Below are positions 25,407-34,840 of a DNA stretch of 64,000 nt, piece after piece. The stretch spans positions 1 to 64,000 of the forward strand of contig CAKZJX010000060.1 of assembly GCA_937120535.1 (NCBI GenBank), given 5' to 3'. Source of the stretch: an uncultured Anaerolineae bacterium. GTDB lineage: Bacteria; Chloroflexota; Anaerolineae; Anaerolineales; Villigracilaceae. A program made the position numbers and the translations under genes. The notes under the pieces are model-generated. The model was not told where the DNA came from. It searched no databases and saw only the letters and a program-made list of their open reading frames with translations. Each line of letters starts with the position of its first letter. The first letter of the stretch is position 1.

Positions 25407-26603
25407 GTGTCTACCCACCGAAATTTAGCGATCCTTTTTCTCACGTTAGTGGTGAACCTGCTCGGCTTTGGGATCATCATCCCAATCTTGCCCTTTTACG
25501 TCGAGCGTTTTGGCGGCAGCGGTTTGCAGATGGGCATGCTGATGTCAATCTTCTCGCTGATGCAGTTCGTATTCTCGCCCATCTGGGGTGGCCTCTCCGA
25601 TCGCGTCGGTCGAAAGCGGGTGCTGATGATCGGCGCCCTGGGAAACGCCATGAGCATGGCCCTGATGGGATTGGCCCGGGAATACTGGCTGCTCTTCTCA
25701 GCGCGGATGCTCTCAGGCATGCTCTCCTCGGCCACGCTGCCGGCAGCCATGGCGTTTATCAGCGACATCACCGACGAAAAGCACCGCAGCGGCGGCATGG
25801 GGCTCTTCGGGGCCGCCTTCGGGCTGGGCATGGTGCTCGGCCCGGGGATCGGCGGCGTTTTGTCCCAGGTGACGCTAGAAGCACCGTTCTTCTTCGCCTC
25901 AGGCGCGTCCTTGGTAGCCGTGGCCCTGACCGGGTTCCTGCTTCCCGAATCGCTTCCCGCAGAACGACGCCTAGGGCACGAACATCGCATCCGTAGCGTG
26001 GACCTGGGTCTGATGTTCCGCTCGCTTTCTGGGCCGATCGGTTTCCTGCTGATCTTAGCCTTCCTTCACAACTTTGCTCTGACCAACTTCGAGGGCATCT
26101 TCGGCTTCTATGCCCAACGACGATACAATTTTGACCCTCCAACCATCGGCCTGATCATGGTGACGATTGGACTCATCGCCACTGTGACTCAAGGCGTGTT
26201 AACTGGCCCCTTCACTCGTCGCTTTGGGGATGTGGCTGTGATCCGTGCAGCGCTCTTTGCCAGCGCCCTGGGGTTTGTGAGCATGACGCCGGTGTCCACC
26301 TTAGACGCCTTGCTGTTGACCAGTGGCTTCTTTGTGCTGAGCAACTCCCTATTGCGTCCTAGCGTGGCCGCGCTGACCTCCAAACGAACCCCTCTGCCTC
26401 AAGGCGTGACCATGGGGATAGCCAACGCCTTCATGAGCTTAGGCCGCATCCTTGGCCCGCTGTGGGGAGGCAAGATGTTGGATATCAACTTGAACTACCC
26501 CTTCCTTTCCGGAGCCTTGGTGATGTTGGCGGCTGGCTTTGCCGGCTTGGTTTACCTGCGCCACGAAGAGCGGGTGGCCGCCCAAGCTGCCAACAGCGAT
26601 TAG
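25407..26603 (+). CDS. MFS transporter (drug:H+ antiporter, TetA-like)
   Basis: A 398-residue, twelve-helix major-facilitator protein. TM1 is NLAILFLTLVVNLLGFGIIIP, motif A is GGLSDRVGRKRVLMIG after TM2, and the antiporter motif C GAAFGLGMVLGPGIGG is in TM5. That motif marks exporters, so efflux of a drug or metabolite is likely; the substrate is unknown. The GTG at 25407 (VSTHRN) is chosen because it sits 6 nt after TATAAT; the longer frame from 25389 would start inside the -10 box. The gene ends 6 nt from the end of convergent rarD. Confidence 0.9.
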   Translation: MSTHRNLAILFLTLVVNLLGFGIIIPILPFYVERFGGSGLQMGMLMSIFSLMQFVFSPIWGGLSDRVGRKRVLMIGALGNAMSMALMGLAREYWLLFSARMLSGMLSSATLPAAMAFISDITDEKHRSGGMGLFGAAFGLGMVLGPGIGGVLSQVTLEAPFFFASGASLVAVALTGFLLPESLPAERRLGHEHRIRSVDLGLMFRSLSGPIGFLLILAFLHNFALTNFEGIFGFYAQRRYNFDPPTIGLIMVTIGLIATVTQGVLTGPFTRRFGDVAVIRAALFASALGFVSMTPVSTLDALLLTSGFFVLSNSLLRPSVAALTSKRTPLPQGVTMGIANAFMSLGRILGPLWGGKMLDINLNYPFLSGALVMLAAGFAGLVYLRHEERVAAQAANSD

Positions 26604-26609
26604 CCGGCC

Positions 26610-27506
26610 CTATCCTTCGCCCAACTTGGGCGTCGGCTCCGGATGCGCCCGATGGGACAGATAATTTTCCATCCAGAAAATGATCAACGCTAGCCAAACC
26701 AGGCTAAAGCCGATCAGGCGCGTCTGATCGAGCGGCTCGTGATACACCAACACCCCCAATAGAAACTGCAGGGTGGGGGCGATGTATTGCAACAACCCGA
26801 TCACGGTCAGCGGAATAGCTCGCGCTGCTGAGGCGAACAACAACAGCGGGACAGTGGTCACCACCCCGGCACCGAACATCAACAAATCGGATTCCCAACC
26901 GCTGTGCAAGAACACCCCCTGACCGCGCATTTCGCTGGCGATCAAGTAGCCCAGAGCAGGCAGGAAGAGCAGGCCGGTCTCAAGGGTCAAACCGTAGAGC
27001 GATCCCAACGGAGCCAGTTTCTTTACCAAGCCGTAGAGGGCAAACGAAAATGCCAAAGCGAGGGCGATCCATGGTAGGCGGCCGTGTCGCAGGGTCAAAT
27101 AGGTCACGCCCAGGGCCGCCAAGCCGATCGGCGCCCACTGAGCCGGCCGGAGCCGCTCGCGCAACACCATCACCCCAAGAAAGACGCTTAGCAAGGGGTT
27201 GATGAAATACCCCAGGCTGGTCTCCACGATGTGGCCGGCGTTCACCGCCCAGACGTAGATCAACCAATTGATGGCGATCAGCACCGCAGCAAACGAGTAG
27301 ATGCGGATCATCTTTCGATTCAAGTGGGCGTAAAAATCGTTCCATTGTCTAGTGACCAACAGGATGCCCACCAGCAACAGGAACGACCAGCCGATGCGAT
27401 GTCCCAACAATTGCAGGGCCGGCACGTGCTGGAGCAACTTCCAGTAAACTGGGAACAATCCCCACAACAAGTAGGCTCCCAGGCCTGACAAAATGCCTCT
27501 ATTCAT
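26610..27506 (-). CDS. rarD: RarD family EamA transporter
   Basis: A 298-residue, ten-helix DMT-superfamily protein. The RarD signature is GLGAYLLWGLFPVYWKLL, with NWLIYVWAVNAGHIVETSLGYFINPL between the two EamA repeats. RarD proteins were linked to chloramphenicol sensitivity; the transported compound is not settled. The true start is the ATG at 27506 (MNRGIL), giving the family's usual length; a longer frame upstream is not protein-like and overlaps the DUF2203 gene. GGAGAG lies 12 nt before it. Confidence 0.9.
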   Translation of the reverse strand: MNRGILSGLGAYLLWGLFPVYWKLLQHVPALQLLGHRIGWSFLLLVGILLVTRQWNDFYAHLNRKMIRIYSFAAVLIAINWLIYVWAVNAGHIVETSLGYFINPLLSVFLGVMVLRERLRPAQWAPIGLAALGVTYLTLRHGRLPWIALALAFSFALYGLVKKLAPLGSLYGLTLETGLLFLPALGYLIASEMRGQGVFLHSGWESDLLMFGAGVVTTVPLLLFASAARAIPLTVIGLLQYIAPTLQFLLGVLVYHEPLDQTRLIGFSLVWLALIIFWMENYLSHRAHPEPTPKLGEG

Positions 27507-27537
27507 CTCGTTTTTGCTCTCTCCGGGGAAAATTTCG

Positions 27538-27921
27538 CTAATCCCAATCGATCGGTTGGCGGCCGGCAAAGCCGGTCTCCACCTCATGCCAGAACTGCAC
27601 CTGGCTCTCGCCATACTTCCAGCACAGGTATACCATACGGCCCTCGTGCCAGGCCGGGAAATCCACCAAACCAACTGTGATGTCTTTGACTTCCACACCC
27701 ATCGCTTGGATCTGGTGCAGCAATTCATGCAACCGCTCAAAATCTGGGACCAACTGCGCCAGCCGAGGGTTTCCGCCGTTGCCAACCGATTTCTCGATCA
27801 CCGCCCATAGCTCGGGCTGCAGCGCCTGAACTCGCTCGGCAATCTCCATCGCCTCGCGAACCAGGGGGTGTAAGATGGGCAACAGGGCGTTTGCTTCGTG
27901 GGGGCGAAAGTAACGGGGCAC
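27538..27921 (-). CDS. DUF2203 family protein
   Basis: A 127-residue protein matching DUF2203: YFRPHEANALLPILHPLVREA, a helical middle, then GLVDFPAWHEGRMVYLCWKYGE and the closing FWHEVETGFAGRQPI. Function is unknown. A TATACT ends 7 nt before the GTG at 27921, so the mRNA is probably leaderless; there is no Shine-Dalgarno. It is followed 31 nt later by rarD. Confidence 0.88.
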   Translation of the reverse strand: MPRYFRPHEANALLPILHPLVREAMEIAERVQALQPELWAVIEKSVGNGGNPRLAQLVPDFERLHELLHQIQAMGVEVKDITVGLVDFPAWHEGRMVYLCWKYGESQVQFWHEVETGFAGRQPIDWD

Positions 27922-27928
27922 GAGATAA

Positions 27929-27934
27929 AGTATA
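27929..27934 (-). promoter_or_regulatory. -10 box of a probable leaderless promoter (DUF2203 gene)
   Basis: Minus-strand TATACT, 7 nt, then GTG at 27921. Confidence 0.55.
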
Positions 27935-27987
27935 ACGGGAAAGAGAGAATCAGGAAATGGGAACGGCGATGGGCGATGGCTGACGGA

Positions 27988-29064
27988 TCAGCAGATGCGC
28001 GGCAGCATTTCGCCGGCCAGCATGTCCAAAATGCGAGTGGCGCCGATGGCCGTTCGCAAGAGCACTCGCCCCGGCGGATCGGCGGTCACCTGACCGATCA
28101 GGGTGGCTTCTTCACCGTAGCGGGTACGCCGCATGGCCTCAAGCAGGGCGTCGGCCTCATCGGCCGGCACAATCGCCACCACCTTGCCCTCGTTGGCTAC
28201 ATAAAGCGGGTCAAAGCCTAGCATCTCGCAGGCTGCCAACACCGCCGGCCGGATGGGGATGGCCGCTTCATGGATCACTAGACCACATCCTGATTGGCGA
28301 GCGATCTCGTTTAGAGTCGTAGCCAGCCCACCACGGGTGGGATCGCGCAGCACATGCAAATCGGGTGCTGCGTCCAACATGACTTGGATCAGGCGGTTGA
28401 GCGGGGCGACGTCGCTTTGCAGGTCCGTTTCAAAGCCCAGTTCGCCACGAGCGCTGAGCACAGCAATCCCGTGATCGCCGATCGGGCCGGAGAGGACCAC
28501 TACATCGCCCGGGCGCGCCTGAGCGCCGCCGATCAGCCTGCCGGGCCGGCGAAGGCCGACCCCGGTGGTAGTGATATACATCCCATCGGCTTTGCCCTTC
28601 TCCACCACTTTGGTGTCGCCGGCCACGATCTGCACTCCCGCCTCCTCGGCAGCCGCCTTCATCGAAGCGACCACTCGTTCGAGGGTGCTCAGGGGCAATC
28701 CTTCTTCGAGGATAAAACTTGCCGTCAGGTAGAGCGGGCGTGCTCCCAGCATGGCCACGTCGTTTACCGTGCCACACACCGCCAACCGGCCAATATCTCC
28801 CCCTGGAAAGAAAAGCGGCGAAACCACGTGCGAATCGGTGCTGATCGCCAGACACCCTTCGGCGATCTCCAACGAGGCAGCGTCATCGCCGGCGCGCAGG
28901 ACAGGATTATCAAAAGCCGCCAGAAAGATTTGGCGGATCAGATCGTGCGTCATTTTCCCGCCTGAGCCGTGGCCGAGCACGATCTGCTCGTTGTGTGGCA
29001 GGGGAACTGGACACACCGGGCTTTCAAACGCTGGAAGCTGAACAGGCTTGGGATCGTCGGACAT
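27988..29064 (-). CDS. hypE: Hydrogenase maturation carbamoyl dehydratase HypE
   Basis: A 358-residue PurM-like enzyme ending in the essential PRIC motif. The C-terminal Cys receives a carbamoyl group from HypF and is dehydrated to thiocyanate for the active-site cyanide. GHGSGGKMTHDLI, STDSHVVSPLFFPGGDIGRLAVCGTVND and DPTRGGLATTLNEIA are conserved HypE blocks. It is the last gene of hypABFCDE, 9 nt after hypD. Confidence 0.95.
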   Translation of the reverse strand: MSDDPKPVQLPAFESPVCPVPLPHNEQIVLGHGSGGKMTHDLIRQIFLAAFDNPVLRAGDDAASLEIAEGCLAISTDSHVVSPLFFPGGDIGRLAVCGTVNDVAMLGARPLYLTASFILEEGLPLSTLERVVASMKAAAEEAGVQIVAGDTKVVEKGKADGMYITTTGVGLRRPGRLIGGAQARPGDVVVLSGPIGDHGIAVLSARGELGFETDLQSDVAPLNRLIQVMLDAAPDLHVLRDPTRGGLATTLNEIARQSGCGLVIHEAAIPIRPAVLAACEMLGFDPLYVANEGKVVAIVPADEADALLEAMRRTRYGEEATLIGQVTADPPGRVLLRTAIGATRILDMLAGEMLPRIC

Positions 29065-29073
29065 GGGTAGCTC

Positions 29074-30156
29074 CTACCGTCCATAACGATAATAAGCAGC
29101 GCATGCCCCTTCTGAAGAGACCATTGTGGCCCCCAGTGGATGTTCTGGTGTGCACTCCTTGCCGAAGGCCAGGCAATCCCGCGGCTTCTTCTGCCCTTGC
29201 AGAATTTGGCCGGCAATGCAGATCGGCGATTCCTGAGGGCGAATGGCCTCCACATCGAAACGCTTCTCAGCGTCAAACTCGGCAAACTCTGGGCGCAGCC
29301 ACCAGCCGCTCATCGGGATGACGCCGATCCCGCGCCAGGTGCGATCGCACTCCTCAAACACCTGGCGGATGGTCTCCTGGGCCGCCCGGTTGCCCTCTAA
29401 CGTCACCGAGCGAGCGTAGGCGTTCTCCACTGCCACTCGTCCTTCTTCGAGCATACAAATGGTGTGCCAGAGACCCTGGGCCAAGTCGAGCGGCTCAAAA
29501 CCGGTCACAGTCATCGGCACCCGATACTTCTCAGCCAGAGGCAGATACTCCCAATAGCCCATCACGGTGCAGACGTGGCCGGCCAGCAGGAACCCTTGCA
29601 CGCGGTTGGCTGGCGCACTCAAGATGGCCTCCATGGCCGGCGGCACCCGCACATGCGACACCAGGATGGAATAATTCTTCAACCCCAGGCGGCGGGCCGC
29701 CAGCACGCTCATCACGTTGGGCGGCGCTGTGGTCTCAAAGCCGATGGCGAAGAACACCACCTGCTTCTCTGGGTTCTGGCGGGCGATCTCCACCGCGTCG
29801 AGCGGCGAGTACACCACCCGCACTTGTCCGCCGGCTGCTTTGACCGAGAACAGGTCGCGCCCCGAGCCCGGCACGCGCAGCATGTCCCCATAGGAGCAAA
29901 AGATCACCTCCGGACGAGAGGCGATGGCCAGGGCTTTATCGATCAGCTCCAGCGGTGTGACGCACACCGGACAACCCGGGCCGTGAACCAACTCGATCTC
30001 CGGCGGCAGCATCTGGTCCAGGCCGTAGCGCACGATGGAGTGGGTCTGGCCGCCGCAGATCTCCATGATCACCCAAGGGCGGGTGACCAGGCGGCGAATG
30101 CGCTCCATCACGCCTTGAACCAGAGCTGCATCACGATACTCAGTAACGTATTTCAT
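29074..30156 (-). CDS. hypD: Hydrogenase maturation protein HypD
   Basis: A 360-residue iron-sulfur scaffold on which the Fe(CN)2CO unit is built with HypC. Conserved HypD motifs present are [39 protein letters not shown] and [12 protein letters not shown], plus C-terminal cysteines ([27 protein letters not shown]). All key cysteines appear intact. It begins 33 nt after the hypC stop. Confidence 0.95.
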   Translation of the reverse strand: MKYVTEYRDAALVQGVMERIRRLVTRPWVIMEICGGQTHSIVRYGLDQMLPPEIELVHGPGCPVCVTPLELIDKALAIASRPEVIFCSYGDMLRVPGSGRDLFSVKAAGGQVRVVYSPLDAVEIARQNPEKQVVFFAIGFETTAPPNVMSVLAARRLGLKNYSILVSHVRVPPAMEAILSAPANRVQGFLLAGHVCTVMGYWEYLPLAEKYRVPMTVTGFEPLDLAQGLWHTICMLEEGRVAVENAYARSVTLEGNRAAQETIRQVFEECDRTWRGIGVIPMSGWWLRPEFAEFDAEKRFDVEAIRPQESPICIAGQILQGQKKPRDCLAFGKECTPEHPLGATMVSSEGACAAYYRYGR

Positions 30157-30189
30157 GGACGTCGTGCGCTTCGAGAGGCGAGCGTCCTC

Positions 30190-30444
30190 TCAGCCGGGCG
30201 GCGGGCCAAGTTCGGATTCCAGGTCGGCGATCTGGCGCAGCAGGGCCAGCGTCTCTTGCGCCTCTTGCTCGCTCACCAGGTTGAGGGCAAAGCCTACGTG
30301 GACAATGCAGTAATCCCCCACCTGGGCCTCGGGCACATAGGCCAGGCAGGTCTCGCGGACCACTCCGCCGAAGTCCACCTTGGCCATCGGCATCCCGTTT
30401 CGTTCGTACTTCTCGATAATCTTGCCGGGCACTCCAAGACACAT
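30190..30444 (-). CDS. hypC: Hydrogenase maturation chaperone HypC
   Basis: An 84-residue protein starting MCLGVPGKII. Cys2, exposed after Met removal, binds the Fe(CN)2CO precursor and the large subunit. The start at 30444 is fixed by this conserved N-terminus; a longer in-frame frame would bury Cys2. The AQVGDYCIVHVGFAL block is typical. There is one hypC in the window, and one hydrogenase large subunit. Confidence 0.94.
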   Translation of the reverse strand: MCLGVPGKIIEKYERNGMPMAKVDFGGVVRETCLAYVPEAQVGDYCIVHVGFALNLVSEQEAQETLALLRQIADLESELGPPPG

Positions 30445-30457
30445 ACAACGGCTCCTT

Positions 30458-33049
30458 TCAGGAGGTGGGCAGGCCATGCGAACGCCACCGCTCGGCGGCG
30501 ATCACCGCCTGCCCCAGCGACAGCCCACCATCATTGGTCGGCACCTGTTGATGTATGTATACCGTAAAGCCAGCGGCTTCTAAAAGTGACAAAGTTCGTC
30601 CAAGTAGGGTGATATTTTGCCATACTCCCCCCGAAAAAGCCACTTCGTTCACGCCAAACCGCTGGCGCAAGTCGCAACACGCTTCATAGCAGACTTGGGC
30701 CAAGCCGTTGTGAAAGCGGGCGGCCATTCTGCCGAACGGAACCCCAGCCAACGCATCGGCGATCAAGGCCTCTATGGCGGTTCGCACCTGAACCCGATCC
30801 TGACTCCACACGAACGGATAAGCACCTCGCTCCAGCGGATCCACCGCCGCCTCGAACTCAATGGCCGCTTGGGCCTCGTAGTTCACCGTCTGCCGGCCGC
30901 CGGCCAGGGCCGCCGCTGCGTCGAACAGCCGGCCCAGGCTAGAGGTGAGCGGTGTGTTGACCCGCGCTTGCAACTGGGCGCGCAGCCGCAGACGGTCTTC
31001 GGCGCACAGGGCCCGGACCGGCGCCAAGCCCTGCTCCCACTCCAGGCCTAATGCCCAGAGCAGGGCCAGCGCCGTGCGCAGCGGCTTGCGAATGGCGGAG
31101 TCGCCCCCGGGCAGGGGAAACCTCTCGAGATGAGCTAGCCGTTGGTAAGCGCGGTAGTCGGCCAGCAAGATCTCGCCACCCCAGATGGTGCCGTCGTCGC
31201 CGTAGCCGGTGCCATCAAAGGCCAGGCCGATCACCGGGCGGGAGCCATCTAAACCGTGTTCGGCCATGCAGGCGGCGATGTGAGCATGGTGATGTTGGAT
31301 CCAAAACAGCGGCAGGCCTTGGCGTTCGGCGCGCTCTTGGGCGTAGCGGGTAGCCAGGTAGTCTGGGTGCAGGTCGCAGGCCAGGGCCAGCGGTTGCACT
31401 CGGAACAGACGCTCAAAGTGGGCAATCCCCTGTTCAAAGGAACGCAGGGTTTCGTAGTTTTCCATGTCGCCGATATGGTGGCTGAGGAAGGCATAGCGCC
31501 CGTTGGTGAGGCAAAAGGTGTTTTTGAGTTCGGCGCCAGCGGCTAGCAAATGGGGCGCTTCGAAGGGCAGTTTGACCGGGAAGGGTGCGTAGCCACGGGA
31601 GCGGCGCAGGGGATAGAACCAGGCCGTCTCTGGGGTTGATCCTTCGTCGGGGATCAGGGTTGTAGATGGAGAGGCAAGGGGCAGGTTAGGAGAGGGGTGG
31701 GGAGAAGAGGAAGCTGGCTCAGCGAGGCCGGCTGGGGCGTGGATCGATTCGGGAGCGGAGAGGGGGCCGGGGGCCGGCGGCGAGGAGGGCCAGGGGCCAG
31801 GATTGCAACCGGGGAGGGCCGAACCCGCGCGGGGTAGGTTGAGGCGGGAAGGACCGGCCGGGGAGGTAGGGCCGGCCTGGGGAGGGGGATCCCCGCGCCG
31901 GGGTCGGTGGACGATTCGTACCACTGAGTCGTCGCAACGGATGTGAATGTCGCGGTTGTGGAGGAGGAAGGCGTCGGCCAGGGAGGCCAGGCGTTCTCGG
32001 GCTTCTTGGTTGTCAGTGGCGATCGGTTCTTCGGAGAGGTTGCCGCTGGTCATTACCAGAGGCGACATGTCAAAGCTCAGGCCGGAGAAATCGGGATCGG
32101 CAAAGAGCAGGTAGTGGAGGGGGGTGTAGGGGAGCATCACGCCCAGGGTGGTTTGACCTGGGGCGACTTCCGGCGCGATCGTGGACTCGGGCCGGCGCTC
32201 GAGGAGGACAATGGGGGCGGCGGGAGAGGTCAGCAAGTCACGCTCGGCCGGCCAGAGGCGGCAGTGTTGTTCTATAGTAGCCAGGTCAGGCATCATCAGG
32301 GCGAAGGGTTTGTCGACGCGCAGTTTGCGGCGGCGAAGTTCGGCCACGGTTTCGGAGCGGGTGGCGTCGCAGGCTAGGTGAAAGCCGCCTAGGCCTTTGA
32401 TGGCCAGGATGTAACCCTCGAGCAGGAGGCGACGGGCGTGACGAATGGCCTGGTCGCCCGTGGAGAGCATGACGCCGTTCTTCTCTAGCCAGACGTATGG
32501 GCCGCAGGCTGGGCAGGCCACCGGTTGGGCGTGGAAGCGACGATCGGCCGGGTGGTGGTATTCGCGCTCGCAGGCCGGACACATGGGGAAGGCCGCCATG
32601 GTGGTCTGGGGGCGGTCGTAGGGGATGTTGCGGATGATGGTGAAGCGGGGGCCGCAGTTGGTACAGTTGATGAACGGGTAGCGGTAGCGCCGATCGGCAG
32701 GATCGAAGAGTTCGCGCAGGCAGTCGCGGCAGATGGCTACGTCGGGCGAGATGGGTTGAAAGGCGGAAGGGATGGCCTGGGAGTGGCGGATCTCGAAGGT
32801 TTGGAAGCCGTTGGGGGGACCGAAGGAGACGTGGAGGGAATCGATGCGGGCCAGAGGCGGGGCTTCGCTGCGCAGACGTTGCAGGAAGTCTTGGACGACG
32901 GCCGGCTCGCCATCCACTTCGATCTCGACGCCGGCCGAGGTGTTTTTGACCCAGCCGGTAAGCCCCAGGCGAACGGCCAGGTTGTAGACGAAGGGTCGGA
33001 AGCCCACCCCTTGGACGATGCCGGTGATGTGGATGCGGGCGCTGTGCAT
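30458..33049 (-). CDS. hypF: Carbamoyltransferase HypF with an unusual linker
   Basis: An 863-residue enzyme making the carbamoyl-AMP used for cyanide ligands. Order: acylphosphatase domain (GIVQGVGFRPFVYNLA, 1-90), two zinc fingers (CRDCLREL..CTNCGP and CPACERE..CPACGP), a YrdC-like domain, then a Kae1-like domain with HHHAHIAACMAEHG. Most HypF proteins have about 750-780 residues. The excess is a Pro/Ser-rich insert of about 90 residues (about 382-474) between the YrdC and Kae1-like parts, replacing the usual short connection between DDSVVRIV and LRRSRGYAP. The reading frame stays open throughout. Confidence 0.94.
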   Translation of the reverse strand: MHSARIHITGIVQGVGFRPFVYNLAVRLGLTGWVKNTSAGVEIEVDGEPAVVQDFLQRLRSEAPPLARIDSLHVSFGPPNGFQTFEIRHSQAIPSAFQPISPDVAICRDCLRELFDPADRRYRYPFINCTNCGPRFTIIRNIPYDRPQTTMAAFPMCPACEREYHHPADRRFHAQPVACPACGPYVWLEKNGVMLSTGDQAIRHARRLLLEGYILAIKGLGGFHLACDATRSETVAELRRRKLRVDKPFALMMPDLATIEQHCRLWPAERDLLTSPAAPIVLLERRPESTIAPEVAPGQTTLGVMLPYTPLHYLLFADPDFSGLSFDMSPLVMTSGNLSEEPIATDNQEARERLASLADAFLLHNRDIHIRCDDSVVRIVHRPRRGDPPPQAGPTSPAGPSRLNLPRAGSALPGCNPGPWPSSPPAPGPLSAPESIHAPAGLAEPASSSPHPSPNLPLASPSTTLIPDEGSTPETAWFYPLRRSRGYAPFPVKLPFEAPHLLAAGAELKNTFCLTNGRYAFLSHHIGDMENYETLRSFEQGIAHFERLFRVQPLALACDLHPDYLATRYAQERAERQGLPLFWIQHHHAHIAACMAEHGLDGSRPVIGLAFDGTGYGDDGTIWGGEILLADYRAYQRLAHLERFPLPGGDSAIRKPLRTALALLWALGLEWEQGLAPVRALCAEDRLRLRAQLQARVNTPLTSSLGRLFDAAAALAGGRQTVNYEAQAAIEFEAAVDPLERGAYPFVWSQDRVQVRTAIEALIADALAGVPFGRMAARFHNGLAQVCYEACCDLRQRFGVNEVAFSGGVWQNITLLGRTLSLLEAAGFTVYIHQQVPTNDGGLSLGQAVIAAERWRSHGLPTS

Positions 33050-33058
33050 GGGACAGGC

Positions 33059-33730
33059 TTAGGTTGCGCGGGCCTGATGGATCAGCCAGTCTACCCAGGC
33101 GCTTAGGCCCTCGCCGGTGCGGCAGGAGAGAGGGAAGGTGAGCACGCCGGGGTTGAGGGCTTCTACGCCGCGTCGGAAGTAGTCCATGCGAAAGTTGAGG
33201 TAGGGCAGCAGGTCGATTTTGTTGATCACCAGGACATCCACGCCGCGGTACATGCCTGGGTATTTGTAGGGTTTGTCGTCGCCTTCGGGGGTGGAGGCGA
33301 CCAGCACAGAAGCGTGCGCACCTAGTTTAAAGGAGGCTGGACACACCAGGTTGCCGACGTTTTCCACGATCAGCAGGTCGAATTGGCTCAGGTCGAGCTG
33401 TTCGAGGGCGCTGCGCAGCATGACGGCGTCGAGATGGCACTCGCCACCAGTGTTGATCTGGATGGCAGCCTGGGCGCCGGCGGCGGCAGCCCGATCGGCA
33501 TCCAGGGAGGTGGCGATGTCTCCTTCGACCACGGCTACCCGCAGGCGACCATCGAGACGAGCCAGGGTTTGTTCGATGAGGGAGGTTTTGCCGGCCCCGG
33601 GAGACGCCATCAGGTTGATGGCGAACACGCCAGCCGCATCGAGACGGGCGCGGTTTTCTTCCGCTAGGCGATCGTTGGCGCTAAGGATGTTTTCGACGAT
33701 TTTGATCTGACGAGGCATAGTGGAGTTCAT
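33059..33730 (-). CDS. hypB: Hydrogenase nickel-insertion GTPase HypB
   Basis: A 223-residue SIMIBI GTPase. P-loop ASPGAGKTS, EGDIATSLDADR, the metal-binding INTGGECHLDA, ENVGNLVCP and NKIDLL are all present. It lacks the N-terminal CxxCGC high-affinity nickel motif and any histidine-rich stretch, so nickel storage by HypB is not expected; delivery would rely on HypA and the G-domain site. It is 9 nt upstream of hypF. Confidence 0.94.
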   Translation of the reverse strand: MNSTMPRQIKIVENILSANDRLAEENRARLDAAGVFAINLMASPGAGKTSLIEQTLARLDGRLRVAVVEGDIATSLDADRAAAAGAQAAIQINTGGECHLDAVMLRSALEQLDLSQFDLLIVENVGNLVCPASFKLGAHASVLVASTPEGDDKPYKYPGMYRGVDVLVINKIDLLPYLNFRMDYFRRGVEALNPGVLTFPLSCRTGEGLSAWVDWLIHQARAT

Positions 33731-33800
33731 TCGGAGAGAAGGTAGGAATATTATAGTCGAGAGAGCCGGAGAAGGGAAGCAAGGAGAATGGAAGAACAGG

Positions 33801-34142
33801 TTATTCGATGTCGATGGCTTCGAGGAAGCATTCTTCGCCGGCGAGGATTTTGGCCCCTACGCTGCCGCAGGTTGGACAGAGGAGTTCACCTTGTTGGGGG
33901 CGATATTTGTTAAAGCACACCATGCATTGCAACTCGGCCGGCACCCGGCGGAAGTGCAAGCGAGCCCCTTGGGCGATGGTGTCTTTGGCGATGATATCCC
34001 AGTAGAACTGGATGGAGTCGTCTACCATGGACGAGAGTTCGCCGATGACGATGTGTAGATCGGTGATGCGCTGGGCATTGGCCTGTTGCGCATGGCGTAG
34101 GGCAATTTCGAGCAGGGATTGGGTGAAGGGAAGTTCATGCAT
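33801..34142 (-). CDS. hypA: Hydrogenase nickel metallochaperone HypA
   Basis: A 113-residue protein. The nickel site is the N-terminal MHE (Met1-His2-Glu3), so the start is set at the ATG at 34142 rather than two codons upstream. The zinc site is CMVC...CPTCG (about 74-95). HypA hands nickel to the large subunit together with HypB. It is the first gene of hypABFCDE; the gap to hypB is 70 nt. Confidence 0.94.
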   Translation of the reverse strand: MHELPFTQSLLEIALRHAQQANAQRITDLHIVIGELSSMVDDSIQFYWDIIAKDTIAQGARLHFRRVPAELQCMVCFNKYRPQQGELLCPTCGSVGAKILAGEECFLEAIDIE

Positions 34143-34251
34143 GGGCACAAGGTCGAGATGAATAGGTGACGTCGAAGGGGTCGCGCAGCCGAAGGTGGAG
34201 CCAAGGAGAGGGCCAGAGGCTCGTCAAAGGGAGCGGGCCGGCGAAGGGCGA

Positions 34252-34821
34252 TCATTTTGCTTTGCGGCGGATCTGCCATGCTTGATTGTTCGCTGCGCGG
34301 GGCGGAAACACTCCTTGTTCTACCGAACGCAACTCTTGAATGGTGAAGAACGCCTTTGGGTGAGATTGGCGGATGATATGGAGTACTTGGGGTAGATTGG
34401 AGCGATCGACGATGGTGTAGATTAGCTGCACCGGTCCTTTGGCGCCTTGGCCGTCCACCGCTGTCACGCCGTAGCCGTGGGCGTATAACTCGTCCCTCAG
34501 GGAGTTCTGGGTGCCTGGCAGGATGGCGCGCACCACTACCCTGCCAAGCGCCAGCCGCTCTTCGATCCACATGCCTACGTAGTTGCCGGTGGCAAAGCCG
34601 GCCGCGTAGCCTAGGTAGGCTGCCAGGTTGTTGGTGCTGCGGGCGATCTCGGAGATGATGCTTACCCAGATGAAGACTTCCACAAAACCCAGCAGGGGAG
34701 CCAGGTGTTTGCGACCGCGCGAGGTGAAAATGATGCGCAGTGTTCCGAGCGAAACGTCGATCAGGCGCGCCACAAACACAGCCAACGGCAAGATCACCCA
34801 GCCATACCAGTCGAATTCCAT
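34252..34821 (-). CDS. DUF2179 membrane protein (UPF0316 family)
   Basis: A 189-residue protein. There are three N-terminal transmembrane segments, including LARLIDVSLGTLRIIFTSRG-type sequence and VEVFIWVSIISEIA. A cytoplasmic DUF2179 domain follows (about 115-175, LPGTQNSLRDELYAHGYGVTAVDGQG and YTIVDRSNLPQVLHII). UPF0316/YebE-like proteins are membrane proteins of unknown function; DUF2179 resembles small ligand-binding ferredoxin-like domains. AGGAG lies 6-7 nt before the ATG. It lies 19 nt after the opine dehydrogenase gene and is probably cotranscribed. Confidence 0.85.
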   Translation of the reverse strand: MEFDWYGWVILPLAVFVARLIDVSLGTLRIIFTSRGRKHLAPLLGFVEVFIWVSIISEIARSTNNLAAYLGYAAGFATGNYVGMWIEERLALGRVVVRAILPGTQNSLRDELYAHGYGVTAVDGQGAKGPVQLIYTIVDRSNLPQVLHIIRQSHPKAFFTIQELRSVEQGVFPPRAANNQAWQIRRKAK

Positions 34822-34840
34822 GCACGGCTCCTTTGCTCTC

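Noticed and set aside
26610-27785. Long 391-residue version of RarD
   Set aside because: The extra 93 N-terminal residues are Arg/Trp/Ser-rich, overlap the DUF2203 gene in antiparallel-looking composition, and the ATG at 27506 gives the normal family length.
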